Source: Anaerolineales bacterium | GTDB lineage: Bacteria > Chloroflexota > Anaerolineae > Anaerolineales > DRMV01 | Assembly: GCA_027023425.1 (NCBI GenBank) | Contig: JALVVL010000011.1 | Coordinates: 1-56,667, forward strand | Direction of reading: 5' to 3' | DNA length: 56,667 bases | Part shown: positions 1 through 8,391 of the stretch, one piece after another | How positions within the stretch are numbered: the stretch's first letter is position 1 | Layout: each line of letters opens with the position of its first letter | Made by a program: the position numbers and the translations under genes | Notes under the pieces: generated by a model | Databases searched by the model: none | What the model was told of the DNA's origin: nothing | The model's input: only the letters and a program-made list of their open reading frames with translations

Positions 1-2068
1 CCACCAAGGCGCGGATGCGCTGGGTTTTATCCCACATGGAGCCCAGGTCGGCCTGGAAGGTGAGGGTTTTCAGTTTGGGCAGGAAGTCTTCCAATTTGTG
101 CTTGCGGTCTTCGCGGATGAAGTAGGCCGCGTCGGCAAAGCGGGCGCGGATGACGTCTTCGTTGCCTTGCACCACGGCTTGTAGGGGCGAACGGCCGTTC
201 GCCCCTACGATGGCGTCCGGCTTGTTCGCCACGGTGATGAAGTAGGGCAGCAGGCGGCCGTCCTTTTCCACCGGGAAGTAGCGCTGGTGCTTCTTCATCA
301 CGGCAATCAGCACCTCTCGGGGCAATTCCAAGTATTCTTCCTCAAACGTGCCGCGCAGCGCGGTGGGGGCTTCCACGAGGTGGGTGACTTCGTTGATGAG
401 GGCTTCGTCATTCGGCACGCTGCCGCCGACTTCGGCGGCGAGGGCTTTCACCTGGGCGAGGATGCGCTCGCGGCGCTCGGCGGGATCAAGCACGATGCCT
501 TGGGCTTCCAGCGCGGCGAAATAGTCGGCAGGGGTGGCAACGGCGATGGTTTCGGGCTCCAAGAAGCGCAGGCCGCGGGTAGCCTTGCCGCTGACTAAGC
601 CGGCGTAGGCAAAGGGCACGCTGCGGTCGCCTAACAGCGCCAGCAGCCAGCGCACCGGCCGGGAAAACGCGGTGCGGGCCGCGTTCCAGCGCATGGTTTG
701 GGCAAAGCGCAAGCCGGCGATCAGGTCGGGCAGGGCTTGGGCCAGCACTTCGGTGGCCGGGCGGCCGGTTTCGCGCACCACCGCGACCACATAGCGCCCG
801 CCGCCGATTTCCCGCACTTCCAGGTCTTCCACCGCCACGCCCTTGCTGCGGGCAAAGCCCTGCGCGGCTTTGGTGGGGTTGCCGTCGGCGTCGTAGGCGC
901 GGTCCGCGGGCGGGCCCTTCACCACCTGCTCGCGGTCGGGTTGGCGGGGAGCCAGGCCGCGGACGTGCACCACCAGACGGCGCGGCGTGCCTAAAATGCG
1001 CACTTCGCCGTGGGCTAAGCGCAGGCGTTCCAGCAGTGCGGGCACGGCTTCCTGCAGTTGCGTCAGCGCGGCGTCCAGTTCGGCGGGGGGCAGTTCCTCG
1101 GTGCCGACTTCCAGCAGGAAATCGGCGGGCGCGGCGGGCGGCGGGGGCGGCGCGGGCACTTCGGGCGGGGTGTAGACCGCCTTGCTGTCGGCGCGCCCCC
1201 ACGGGAAGCCCAGTTCCTCCCGCTGGGCGATGTAGGCTTCGGCCACCTGCCGGGCCTGGTCGCGCATCCGGCCGAAGAAGTGTTGCCGCTCGGTGACGCC
1301 GATGGCGCCGCGGGTATCCAAAATGTTGAAAATGTGCGAGCACTTGAGCACATAATCGTGCGCGGGCATCACCAGCCCCTCGGCAATGCAGCGGGCGGCC
1401 TCGGCTTCGTAAATGCGGTAAAGTTCGTGCAGGCGCTCCACATCGGCAAGTTCAAAACTGTATTTGCTGAATTCCTGCTCGTTTTGCAGGTGCAGGTCGC
1501 CGTAGGTGCGCTGCTCGTTCCAGCGGATGGCCTTGAAATCGCGCACTCGTTGCAGCGCCATGGCGATGCGTTCCAGGCCGTAGGTGATTTCCACGGCCAC
1601 GGGGTCCAGGTTCTGGCCGCCCGCCTGCTGGAAGTAGGTGAACTGGGTGATTTCCAGACCGTTCAGCCACACTTCCCAGCCCAGCCCCCACGCGCCCAAG
1701 GCGGGGCTTTTCCAGTTGTCTTCCACGAAGCGGATGTCGTGGACTTTGGGGTCAATGCCCAACGCCTCAAGGGATTTGAGGTAGAGTTCCTGCGGGTTGC
1801 CGGGGTCGGGTTTGAGAATGACCTGGAACTGGTAGTGCATCTGCAGGCGGTTGGGGTTTTCGCCATAGCGCCCGTCGTCGGGGCGGATGGAAGGCTCCAC
1901 ATAGGCCACGTTCCACGGCTCAGGGCCGAGGACGCGCAGCACGGTGGCGGGGTTCATAGTGCCCGCGCCCACTTCGGTATGGTAAGGCTGCCAAATCAAG
2001 CAGCCCTGCTCGGCCCAGTAGCGTTGCAGGGTGAAGATGATGGATTGGAAGTCCAAAGCCTCAGGCAT
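1..2068 (-). CDS. glyQS: Glycyl-tRNA synthetase, fused alpha-beta chains (3' end outside window)
   Basis: Charges tRNA-Gly with glycine in the cytosol. The frame is open from the ATG at 2068 to the window edge, about 689 codons, so the gene is cut off at its C-terminus. Residues 1 to about 290 are a complete alpha chain (class II core; GAGTMNP, GENPNR and [13 protein letters not shown] are readable). An Ala/Pro-rich linker (near APPPPPAAP) leads into the beta chain, which starts [12 protein letters not shown] and continues past [15 protein letters not shown] sits 8 bases upstream of the ATG. Fusion of the two subunits is known in several phyla. An exact 28-bp palindrome at 181-208 lies inside the beta-chain frame and adds residues where the family normally has a short loop. 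No T-box is visible upstream. Confidence 0.95.
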   Translation of the reverse strand, partial: MPEALDFQSIIFTLQRYWAEQGCLIWQPYHTEVGAGTMNPATVLRVLGPEPWNVAYVEPSIRPDDGRYGENPNRLQMHYQFQVILKPDPGNPQELYLKSLEALGIDPKVHDIRFVEDNWKSPALGAWGLGWEVWLNGLEITQFTYFQQAGGQNLDPVAVEITYGLERIAMALQRVRDFKAIRWNEQRTYGDLHLQNEQEFSKYSFELADVERLHELYRIYEAEAARCIAEGLVMPAHDYVLKCSHIFNILDTRGAIGVTERQHFFGRMRDQARQVAEAYIAQREELGFPWGRADSKAVYTPPEVPAPPPPPAAPADFLLEVGTEELPPAELDAALTQLQEAVPALLERLRLAHGEVRILGTPRRLVVHVRGLAPRQPDREQVVKGPPADRAYDADGNPTKAAQGFARSKGVAVEDLEVREIGGGRYVVAVVRETGRPATEVLAQALPDLIAGLRFAQTMRWNAARTAFSRPVRWLLALLGDRSVPFAYAGLVSGKATRGLRFLEPETIAVATPADYFAALEAQGIVLDPAERRERILAQVKALAAEVGGSVPNDEALINEVTHLVEAPTALRGTFEEEYLELPREVLIAVMKKHQRYFPVEKDGRLLPYFITVANKPDAIVGANGRSPLQAVVQGNEDVIRARFADAAYFIREDRKHKLEDFLPKLKTLTFQADLGSMWDKTQRIRALV
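181..208. repeat. Perfect 28-bp palindrome inside glyQS
   Basis: The two halves GTAGGGGCGAACGG and CCGTTCGCCCCTAC are exact reverse complements with no loop. In the glyQS frame it encodes roughly VGANGRSPL. Close relatives of the same core (GGGGCGAACGG) occur between genes at 39831-39850 and 40064-40077. This suggests a REP-like element that landed in a coding region without breaking it. Confidence 0.8.
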
Positions 2069-2137
2069 AAAAAAGCCCTCCTGATGGTGTGCTGTAACGG
2101 GGGCAATTGTACCAAAATTGGGGAGAGGGTGCTTTGT

Positions 2138-2178
2138 GGTAATTATCTACGCGAGCGTGGGTGCAAGCAAATGGCATT
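2138..2178. repeat. Family C repeat, left part of copy 1
   Basis: The words GGTAATTA, CTACGCGAGCGTG and GTGCA recur in the same order at 9462-9489, where they are followed within about 30 bases by the GTCGCC palindrome. Here that continuation is interrupted by the family A element at 2179-2334 and resumes at 2335. The A element therefore appears to have inserted into an existing C element. Confidence 0.6.
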
Positions 2179-2334
2179 AGGAGTTACGCAGTTCTCCCCC
2201 ACCTTTATGTCGCCGCGAGGCGGTCGTAGACCGCCGAAGCGGCCTCCCCCATCATCTGGGGGATGGCTTCGCCGCCTACGGCGGCTCGCCATGACATGAA
2301 AAACGAGCGCTTTTACGGGCAACTGCGTAAGTCT
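2179..2334 (-). mobile_element. Family A MITE-like element, copy 1 (inverted)
   Basis: About 156 bp with terminal inverted repeats: AGGAGTTACGCAGTT at the left and AACTGCGTAAGTCT at the right. Inside are short hairpins of the GGCGAGCCGCC / GGCGGCG and GGGGGA / TCCCCC type. It is the reverse-oriented relative of the copies at 3550, 36761, 38261 and 51911. It has no coding capacity for a transposase, so it would be non-autonomous. Confidence 0.8.
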
Positions 2335-2923
2335 TTAGCCTTGCCAATTCCCCAAAAGTCGCCGTAGGGCGACTTTGCAGGCAGTAGGTGCAGTTTCAAC
2401 TGCCACCGCTTGCGCCCAGCGGCTGAAGTCACGGGTTACAAGTTACGAAGTCCACCTGCGTGGACTTTGCCCGCACCGCACCGAAGCGTTTACCCTCGCT
2501 TACAGGGCTTCAAGGCCGGACAGGGGTTTATCAAACCCCTGTCCTCCTCCCTCCAAAGGCGGAACAAGCGAAAAGTTGCACTTTTAGCGCCGATAAAGTA
2601 ATTTGGTAAAGTGAGGCATCTACCCGAATTTTCCAATCTTATCGCTAATGCTTGCTTTTTCGGGGGATGTTCTTTTGGAGTGCGACGGCAAGTCGCCGCT
2701 TTCCAAAGCGGTGCCGAGTGCATTCTCAAACAAGATTTTGGTCATTACGGAAGGCGCTATCCGCCCTCTTTGTGGCAAGATCTCACCCATTCCCCGCTGA
2801 GCCTCGCTGGCGCTCGGCTCATCTGCCCCCTTCCCTCCCTTGGTAAGGGAGGGAAGGGGGCGGCTACGGCGGGCTGAGCGGAAGCGAGGCCTCGCCGTAG
2901 CGGGGGTAGGGAGAGATTAAGCC
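2335..2923. repeat. Gene-free, hairpin-rich interval (family C remainder and family E copy 1)
   Basis: No convincing gene is seen between 2335 and 3065. The interval holds the GTCGCCGTAGGGCGAC palindrome of family C (2358-2373). It also holds a hairpin made of ACAGGGGTTT and AAACCCCTGT (about 2520-2542). A long hairpin of CCCCCTTCCCTCCCTT against AAGGGAGGGAAGGGGG lies at about 2825-2860. The last is flanked by CGCTCGGCTCATCTG-like words and matches family E copy 2 near 38105-38235. Short reading frames here have no family resemblance and no convincing ribosome site. Confidence 0.55.
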
Positions 2924-3065
2924 ATGCGACTGGGCATTGCCGAAGAGCCTAAACCCAACATCTGGGTTGATTATGCACGAGGCACCGCACTCCAAAAAAT
3001 GGTGTTTGCAGGGGTAGGTGTCCGCCCCTGAATTTACAGGGCAGGTAGGCAGTTGCGATTTGTGG

Positions 3066-3521
3066 CTATCTTTTCCCGCGCTTCACGCTTATTGCCACAA
3101 TGGTTGCGCCTTCATTGGGTTTGTAGCGGAGGCTAAGCACCAGTTGGTCGCCGTTTGTTTTGAAGCGCATCAGCGTTGCCGCTGCCCCCACCACGGCATC
3201 GCTGGGCGACGGTTGCTGCCAGCCGTAGAGCGGCAGCGAGGAAACATAAAAGCGCATCACTTCTTCCAATGACTCGTCAACGCGATAGACTACCAAAGCG
3301 CCCGGACGCATTACCTGCACCGCGTAGGCCTTGGGATGGAGCGGCACGTCGGCAGGCATGCCTTTCACCGGCGTTGCTGTTAGGGTGGGGGTGCTGGCGA
3401 CCACCTCTGCCGTTAGCGCCTCGGTTTCAGAGCCGCTTTTTGGCGTAGCGCCGGTTGCGCATGCGCTTAATGCCGCTACACCGAGCACCAAAATTTTCAG
3501 GTAGGCGACCCATCGCCTCAT
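3066..3521 (-). CDS. Small predicted lipoprotein, unknown function
   Basis: A 151-residue protein with a bacterial lipoprotein signal: positive N-terminus (MRRW), hydrophobic stretch and lipobox LSAC with Cys21. A Thr-rich spacer (about residues 22-55) precedes a compact C-terminal domain of about 95 residues containing VVYRVDESLEEVMRFY. The mature protein should be anchored on the outer face of the cytoplasmic membrane. The DESLEEVMRFYVSSLP segment recalls small periplasmic domains found in chloroflexal lipoproteins, but I do not recognise a named family. It stands alone between repeat blocks, with family A copy 2 immediately upstream. Confidence 0.75.
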   Translation of the reverse strand: MRRWVAYLKILVLGVAALSACATGATPKSGSETEALTAEVVASTPTLTATPVKGMPADVPLHPKAYAVQVMRPGALVVYRVDESLEEVMRFYVSSLPLYGWQQPSPSDAVVGAAATLMRFKTNGDQLVLSLRYKPNEGATIVAISVKRGKR

Positions 3522-3549
3522 CTTTTCTCCACAAGCCCGCTTTAGTGAT

Positions 3550-3702
3550 AGGACTTACACAGCCGCTCGTAGAAGCGCTCGTTTTCATGTCATGGCGAAC
3601 CGCCGTAGGCGGCGAAGCCATCCCCCAGACGGTGGGGGAGACCGCCAAAGCGGTCTCCGACTGCCTTGCTGTGACATGAGGAAGGAGAACCGCGTAATTC
3701 TC
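3550..3702 (+). mobile_element. Family A MITE-like element, copy 2
   Basis: 153 bp, left end AGGACTTACACAGCC, right end GCGTAATTCTC (both diverged from the consensus). It is bracketed by the 7-bp direct repeat TTAGTGA (left copy ends at 3548, right copy begins at 3704), as expected for a target-site duplication. The internal hairpins match the other copies. Confidence 0.85.
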
Positions 3703-3834
3703 GTTAGTGACGAGCGTTTGTTCTCAAACGGCTAAAGCGGGACCCGCGAAGCACCGTTTGCCCGTGGTCCCGCCATTTGCCGTCTGGGTTTTGTTCAGAG
3801 TGTTTACGTTTCCCCCGATTGGGTGGGTGTTGAT

Positions 3835-4074
3835 TTAGAGGCGCGCCTTGATGTATTCCACTGCTTCGCCCACAGTTGTAATGCTTTGGGCGTCTTCATC
3901 GGGAATTTCGGCGCCGAATTTGTCTTCAAACGCCATTATCAATTCCACCAGATCCAACGAATCGGCCTCAAGGTCGTCGCGGAAACTCGCTTCGGGGGTT
4001 ACTTTTTCGGGGTCAACGCCCAGCAAATCTACGATGATGTCGCGAACTTCGGCGAAAATTTTATCGTCCGCCAT
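3835..4074 (-). CDS. acpP: Acyl carrier protein
   Basis: A 79-residue acidic carrier protein that holds growing acyl chains for fatty acid synthesis in the cytosol. The phosphopantetheine attachment motif DSLDLVE is present, with the serine near residue 39, and the length matches the family (75-85). AGGAGG lies 5 bases before the ATG. A promoter reading TTGACA-16-TACAAT on the minus strand (4131 to 4104) fits it and sits back to back with the fni promoter. No other fatty acid synthesis gene is adjacent. Confidence 0.96.
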   Translation of the reverse strand: MADDKIFAEVRDIIVDLLGVDPEKVTPEASFRDDLEADSLDLVELIMAFEDKFGAEIPDEDAQSITTVGEAVEYIKARL

Positions 4075-4103
4075 GTTTGCCTCCTAAAGAAAGTGTAGTG
4101 CTA

Positions 4104-4166
4104 ATTGTAACCCGCTATGGGGATGTGTCAAGCGTGGTTGACACACCTACGGGTGACTGGTAAGAT
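4104..4166. promoter_or_regulatory. Divergent promoter pair for acpP and fni
   Basis: Minus strand: TTGACA at 4131-4126, 16-bp spacer, TACAAT at 4109-4104, reading into acpP. Plus strand: TTGACA at 4138-4143, 17-bp spacer, TAAGAT at 4161-4166, reading into fni. The two -35 boxes are only six bases apart, so one bound regulator could affect both. Confidence 0.7.
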
Positions 4167-4190
4167 ACTCACAGCAGGAAACACCAAGCC

Positions 4191-5219
4191 ATGAAAAAGG
4201 TTACGCAAATCGGTTCCCGCAAAGCAGACCATATTCGCATCAATTTGGAGGAAGAGGTGCTTTCGGCTCTGAGCAATGGGCTGGAAAAGTACCGCTTCAT
4301 CCACGAGGCGCTGCCCGAAATTGACCTCAAAGATGTCCGCACAGATTTGGAACTCTTTGGGCGGGAATTGCGCGCTCCTTTTCTCATTTCTTCCATGACC
4401 GGTGGGACGGAGCAAGCATCGCTCATCAACAGGCGTTTGGCCGCTGCCGCTCAGGAGTTTGGCATAGCGATGGGGGTTGGTTCTCAGCGAGCGGCGCTTG
4501 AACATCCGGAACTGGCTTCCACATTTCAAGTGCGGCGTTATGCGCCGGATGTGCTTTTGTTTGCTAACATTGGGGCTGTGCAGTTGAATTACGGTTATTC
4601 GGTGGATGACTGCCGCCGTGCCGTGGAAATGATAGAGGCCGATGGGCTTATCCTTCACCTCAATCCCCTGCAAGAAGCCCTGCAGCCCGAAGGTGATACA
4701 CGCTTTGGCGGCTTGTTGAACAAGATTGAAACAGTTTGCCGGGCGCTTGAGGTGCCGGTGGTGGTGAAAGAGGTGGGGTGGGGCATTTCGGAGCGCACGG
4801 CGCGTTTGCTTGCTGAAGCCGGGGTTGCTGCGATTGACGTGGCCGGCGCGGGCGGCACTTCGTGGAGTCAGGTGGAAATGTATCGCGCACCAACCCCTCT
4901 TGCGCGCGAACTCGCCGCCGCTTTTGTAAATTGGGGCATACCTACGGCGGAGTCAATTCGCTATGTGCGCGAGGCGGCTCCACAGGTGCTGGTTTTTGCT
5001 TCGGGCGGCATTCGGGATGGCATAGATGCGGCCAAGTCAATTGCGTTGGGGGCTACGCTGGTTGGCATGGCAAGGCGTTTTCTCAAGGCGGCAGCCGAAT
5101 CGGAAAGTGCGGTGTTTGAAACTGCGTGGCTGATTATCCAGCAACTTCGTATAGCCATGTTCGCCGTTGGCGCGGCCGACTTGCAAGCGCTCCGCCACAC
5201 CAAAATGGTGAAGGATTGA
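4191..5219 (+). CDS. fni: Isopentenyl-diphosphate delta-isomerase, type 2 (FMN-dependent)
   Basis: Interconverts IPP and DMAPP, the C5 units for isoprenoids, using reduced FMN. The 342-residue length is normal. Family motifs run in order: SRKADHI near the N-terminus (Arg10, Lys11, His14, diphosphate contacts), SSMTGG, MGVGSQR, NIGA, HLNPLQE with the conserved Asn/Gln/Glu, KEVGWGIS, and [10 protein letters not shown] in the flavin-binding barrel. It precedes a polyprenyl synthase by 70 bases on the same strand, which supports a shared isoprenoid operon. The ribosome site is weak (CAGGAAAC, about 9 bases upstream). Confidence 0.96.
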   Translation: MKKVTQIGSRKADHIRINLEEEVLSALSNGLEKYRFIHEALPEIDLKDVRTDLELFGRELRAPFLISSMTGGTEQASLINRRLAAAAQEFGIAMGVGSQRAALEHPELASTFQVRRYAPDVLLFANIGAVQLNYGYSVDDCRRAVEMIEADGLILHLNPLQEALQPEGDTRFGGLLNKIETVCRALEVPVVVKEVGWGISERTARLLAEAGVAAIDVAGAGGTSWSQVEMYRAPTPLARELAAAFVNWGIPTAESIRYVREAAPQVLVFASGGIRDGIDAAKSIALGATLVGMARRFLKAAAESESAVFETAWLIIQQLRIAMFAVGAADLQALRHTKMVKD

Positions 5220-5289
5220 GCGCATGAGAGCCGTGTTCGTTGTTTGTTTTTAATGCCGCTTTTCGTGGAATGGCTTTAGTGAGGAAAAT

Positions 5290-6306
5290 ATGGCGTTAGC
5301 GGATTACCGGCGTGTGATGCTCCCCGCAGTGGAACAATCTATGCAGGCCATTGTGGAATGGGTGGGCGGTGAAGATTACCGCCAATTGCAAGAAATGCTG
5401 GCCTACCACCTCGGCTGGGCAGGCGAGGGCGCTGGCGAGAAGGCGCGCGGCAAGCGCATACGCCCTTTGCTGGTTTTGCTCAGCACTGCCGCCGCGGGTG
5501 GCAAATGGGAGCACGCAGTCCCCGCGGCCGCGGCGGTAGAACTTTTGCACAATTTTTCCCTAATTCATGATGACATTGAGGATAACGGCGATCTGCGCCG
5601 CGGCAGGCCTACGGTTTGGAAAAAGTGGGGCTTGCCGCAGGCTTTGAACGCCGGCGATGCAATGTTTGCCCTTGCCCAAATAGCAATGTTAGAACTGCAC
5701 CCGCCGGTGAGCGCCGAACTCACTTTGCAGGCTTCTCGGATTTTGCATCAAACCTCCCTGCGGCTCACCCAAGGGCAACATTTGGATATGCTTTTTGAAG
5801 ACCGCGCCGAGGTGAGCGTTGAGGAATACTGGAACATGGTAGAAGGCAAAACTGCTGCCCTTATTGCCGCCTGCACTGAACTGGGCGCTTTGCTGGCAGG
5901 GGTTTCAGACCCCGAGCGCCGCGCCTACCACGAGTTTGGCCGTATGCTTGGGCTGGCCTTTCAGGCTTGGGACGACTATCTCGGCATTTGGGGGGATTCG
6001 GCGCTTACGGGCAAATCTACCACCGGTGATTTGATGGAACGAAAGAAAACTTTGCCAGTGATTTATGGCTTGGAAAGGGCTGGACGTTTTGCCCAAATGT
6101 GGAGGGCGGGCGAGCCGCGCGCCCCCGAGGTTGTGCCTCTGCTGGCCGCGGCCTTGGAAGAGGATGGGGCGCGTGCCTACACCGAGGCCGTCACCGCCGA
6201 TTTGACCAATCAGGCGCTGGCCGCGCTTGATAGCGCTGCCCCTAAGGGGGAGGCTGGGCGGGCTTTGCGTGAATTGGTCTCCATATTGCTCAGGCGTGAT
6301 TATTGA
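5290..6306 (+). CDS. Polyprenyl (FPP/GGPP-type) synthase
   Basis: Condenses IPP with allylic diphosphates to make a C15-C20 or longer prenyl diphosphate for lipids, quinone tails or carotenoids. Both Asp-rich motifs are intact: DDIED at 94-98 followed by GRPT, and DDYLGIWGD beginning near residue 228. A KGKTAAL-like stretch is readable as EGKTAALI. The 338-residue length fits trans-prenyltransferases. Product length cannot be fixed from sequence alone. It follows fni and probably shares its transcript. The start is supported by GAGGAAAA just upstream. Confidence 0.93.
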   Translation: MALADYRRVMLPAVEQSMQAIVEWVGGEDYRQLQEMLAYHLGWAGEGAGEKARGKRIRPLLVLLSTAAAGGKWEHAVPAAAAVELLHNFSLIHDDIEDNGDLRRGRPTVWKKWGLPQALNAGDAMFALAQIAMLELHPPVSAELTLQASRILHQTSLRLTQGQHLDMLFEDRAEVSVEEYWNMVEGKTAALIAACTELGALLAGVSDPERRAYHEFGRMLGLAFQAWDDYLGIWGDSALTGKSTTGDLMERKKTLPVIYGLERAGRFAQMWRAGEPRAPEVVPLLAAALEEDGARAYTEAVTADLTNQALAALDSAAPKGEAGRALRELVSILLRRDY

Positions 6307-6389
6307 GTGCCTAAGGGGGCAATTGAACCAGCGCGGCACGTTGCCTGCTCGCTTGTATCAGAGTTTTGTTAGAAAATCTCACCTTGGGG

Positions 6390-6418
6390 TTGACTTGCGG
6401 CGCAAAGGCGGGTAAGAT
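6390..6418 (+). promoter_or_regulatory. groEL promoter
   Basis: TTGACT at 6390-6395 and TAAGAT at 6413-6418 are separated by exactly 17 bases. The predicted start of transcription lies just before the CIRCE operator, the usual arrangement for HrcA control. Confidence 0.8.
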
Positions 6419-6429
6419 AAAAGCGCAAA

Positions 6430-6456
6430 TTAGCACTCAATCGCATGGAGTGCTAA
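6430..6456. promoter_or_regulatory. CIRCE operator (HrcA binding site)
   Basis: Perfect inverted repeat TTAGCACTC, 9-base spacer, GAGTGCTAA, identical to the CIRCE consensus. It lies between the promoter and the ribosome site of groEL, so HrcA repression of the chaperonin at normal temperature is expected. No hrcA gene is present in the window. Confidence 0.97.
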
Positions 6457-6516
6457 GGCTTTGAGCCAAAAAGAGGTCTTACCGACCTAAAAAATCCCAC
6501 AGCAAGGAGTGAGACC

Positions 6517-8145
6517 ATGACCGCGAAGCAAATCGTTTTTGGCGATGAAGCACGTCAGAAACTCCAGCGCGGAGTTGATACTCTGGCCCGCGCAGTAGCC
6601 ACTACTTTGGGCCCCAAAGGGCGGAATGTTGCTCTGGATCGCAAGTTCGGTTCCCCTTCCATCACCCACGATGGCGTTTCGGTAGCAAAAGAGATTGAAC
6701 TGGAAGACCCGCTTGAAAACATGGGCGCCCAATTGCTGAAAGAGGCGGCGACCAAGACCAACGACATTGCCGGCGACGGCACCACCACTTCCACCGTTTT
6801 GGCTCACGCAATCGTCACCGAGGGCATGAAGGCTCTCGCTGCGGGCGCCAACGCCATGCTCCTCAAGCGCGGCATTGAGGCTGCTGCCAAAGCAGTCGCC
6901 AAGAAAATCAGCGATGAAGCCATTGAAATTTCCACCAAAGAGGAAATGGCACATGTGGCTTCCATCTCGGCTCAGGATAAGCAAATCGGCGAGTTGATTG
7001 CCGAGGTGTTCGACAAGGTCGGCAACGACGGCGTTATCACCGTTGAAGAGTCCAAAGGCATGGAATTTGAGACCGAGTACGTTGAGGGTATGCAGTTTGA
7101 CCGCGGCTACATCTCGCCCTATTTCATCACCGATCCTGAGCACATGGAAGCGGTGGTAGAAAACCCCTACATCCTGTTGCACGACAAGAAGATCTCCGCC
7201 GCGCAGGATATTGTGCCCATCCTTGAGAAACTGGTGCAGCGCGGCAAGCGCGACTTGGTCATCATCGCCGAGGACGTTGACGGCGAAGCGCTGGCTACGC
7301 TGGTGCTCAACAAACTCCGCGGTATGCTGAATGTGCTCGCGGTGAAGGCTCCGGGCTTTGGTGAACGCCGCAAGGCTATGCTTCAGGATATTGCCATCCT
7401 GACCGGCGCGACCGTGATTTCCGAGGAAACCGGCCGCAAACTGGAAAGCGCCACGATTGAAGACCTTGGCCGCGCCGAGAAGGTGGTTGCTACCAAGGAA
7501 GAGACCACCATTGTTGGCGGCAAAGGCGACCCGAAGAAGATTGAAGCCCGCATTGAGCAGATCCGCCGCGAAATTGAGATGGCGACCAGCGATTACGACC
7601 GCGAGAAACTGCAAGAGCGCTTGGCGAAATTGGCTGGCGGCGTGGCTATCATCCGCGTTGGTGCGGCGACCGAGACTGAATTGAAGGAAAAGAAGCACCG
7701 CGTTGAAGACGCCGTTTCCGCGACCCGCGCGGCTGTGGAAGAGGGCATCGTCCCGGGCGGCGGCGTAGCCTTGTTGAACGCCATCAGCGCCCTTGACGAT
7801 ATCAAGATGGAGCACGAAGATGAGCAGATGGGCGTCAACATCGTCCGCAAAGCCCTCTCGGTGCCCATGCGCTTGATTGCCGAGAACGCGGGTTTGGACG
7901 GCGCGGTCGTGGTTGACAACGTCCGCCGCAAGCAGGAAGAAGAAAAGAACCCGCACGTCGGCTACAATGTTCTCAGCAATCGCTATGAGGACATGATAAA
8001 GGCGGGCGTGATTGACCCGACCAAAGTGACCCGCGGTGCGCTTGAGAACGCCGCTTCCATTGCCGGTATGATCCTCACCACTGAGGCGCTCATCACCGAG
8101 ATCCCAGAAGAAAAACCGGCTACCCCGCCGATGCCCGAATACTAA
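6517..8145 (+). CDS. groEL: Chaperonin GroEL (Hsp60)
   Basis: ATP-driven 14-mer that folds proteins in the cytosol. Length 542 is standard. Family signatures include TTLGPKGRN, the nucleotide-binding DGTTT stretch ([12 protein letters not shown]), [22 protein letters not shown] and the apical-domain region. The start is fixed by AAGGAG before the ATG. The C-terminus ends PPMPEY instead of the Gly-Gly-Met tail common in GroEL, a variation seen in other phyla. groES is not upstream or downstream, which is unusual because the pair is normally one operon. CIRCE controls it, and a strong terminator follows. Confidence 0.98.
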   Translation: MTAKQIVFGDEARQKLQRGVDTLARAVATTLGPKGRNVALDRKFGSPSITHDGVSVAKEIELEDPLENMGAQLLKEAATKTNDIAGDGTTTSTVLAHAIVTEGMKALAAGANAMLLKRGIEAAAKAVAKKISDEAIEISTKEEMAHVASISAQDKQIGELIAEVFDKVGNDGVITVEESKGMEFETEYVEGMQFDRGYISPYFITDPEHMEAVVENPYILLHDKKISAAQDIVPILEKLVQRGKRDLVIIAEDVDGEALATLVLNKLRGMLNVLAVKAPGFGERRKAMLQDIAILTGATVISEETGRKLESATIEDLGRAEKVVATKEETTIVGGKGDPKKIEARIEQIRREIEMATSDYDREKLQERLAKLAGGVAIIRVGAATETELKEKKHRVEDAVSATRAAVEEGIVPGGGVALLNAISALDDIKMEHEDEQMGVNIVRKALSVPMRLIAENAGLDGAVVVDNVRRKQEEEKNPHVGYNVLSNRYEDMIKAGVIDPTKVTRGALENAASIAGMILTTEALITEIPEEKPATPPMPEY

Positions 8146-8163
8146 ACCTAACCTGACGCAAAC

Positions 8164-8195
8164 AGGGCGGCTCAGATGAGCCGCCCTGAAATTTT
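8164..8195 (+). terminator. Intrinsic terminator after groEL
   Basis: AGGGCGGCTCA and TGAGCCGCCCT form an 11-bp stem with a two-base loop, followed by GAAATTTTC. Confidence 0.85.
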
Positions 8196-8232
8196 CGGAA
8201 GGGAGAGTGTGAAATTATCTTCCTTCAAATCC

Positions 8233-8261
8233 TTGCCAAGCGTTGTATGCTTTGCTATAAT
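8233..8261 (+). promoter_or_regulatory. Promoter of tRNA-Val(CAC)
   Basis: TTGCCA at 8233-8238, 17-base spacer, perfect TATAAT at 8256-8261, 14 bases before the mature tRNA start. The same TTGCCA-17-TATAAT layout precedes the second tRNA-Val at 45929. Confidence 0.8.
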
Positions 8262-8274
8262 CAGCGGCGCTGAT

Positions 8275-8348
8275 GGGCGCGTAGCTCAGTTGGTTAGAGC
8301 GCATCACTCACATTGATGAGGTCAGGGGTTCAAGTCCCTTCGCGCCCA
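8275..8348 (+). tRNA. tRNA-Val (anticodon CAC)
   Basis: A 74-base cloverleaf. Acceptor GGGCGCG pairs with CGCGCCC. The D arm contains AGTTGGTTA, and the anticodon stem CATCA/TGATG encloses CTCACAT, so the anticodon is CAC, reading GUG. The T loop is TTCAAGT. CCA is not encoded in full. Confidence 0.97.
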
Positions 8349-8350
8349 CA

Positions 8351-8378
8351 AAAACTCCCCGCATTTGCGGGGAGTTTT
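8351..8378. terminator. Bidirectional terminator between tRNA-Val and the DUF4349 gene
   Basis: AAAACTCCCCGC and GCGGGGAGTTTT form a 12-bp stem with an ATTT loop, with A and T tracts on opposite sides. It can stop the tRNA transcript on the plus strand and the convergent gene ending at 8392 on the minus strand. Confidence 0.85.
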
Positions 8379-8391
8379 GCGTTTGGGGGCG

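Noticed and set aside
1058-2299. 413-codon open frame on the plus strand over the start of glyQS
   Set aside because: It is antisense to the clearly homologous glycyl-tRNA synthetase, has no family resemblance, and ends inside a MITE.
2924-3031. 35-codon frame MRLGIAEEPKPN with a GGGAGA upstream
   Set aside because: No homology recognised, flanked by hairpins, and the spacing to the putative ribosome site is poor. Left as unsupported.
6487-7956. 489-codon open frame antisense to groEL
   Set aside because: Mirror of the groEL codon pattern in high-GC DNA; no recognisable domain.
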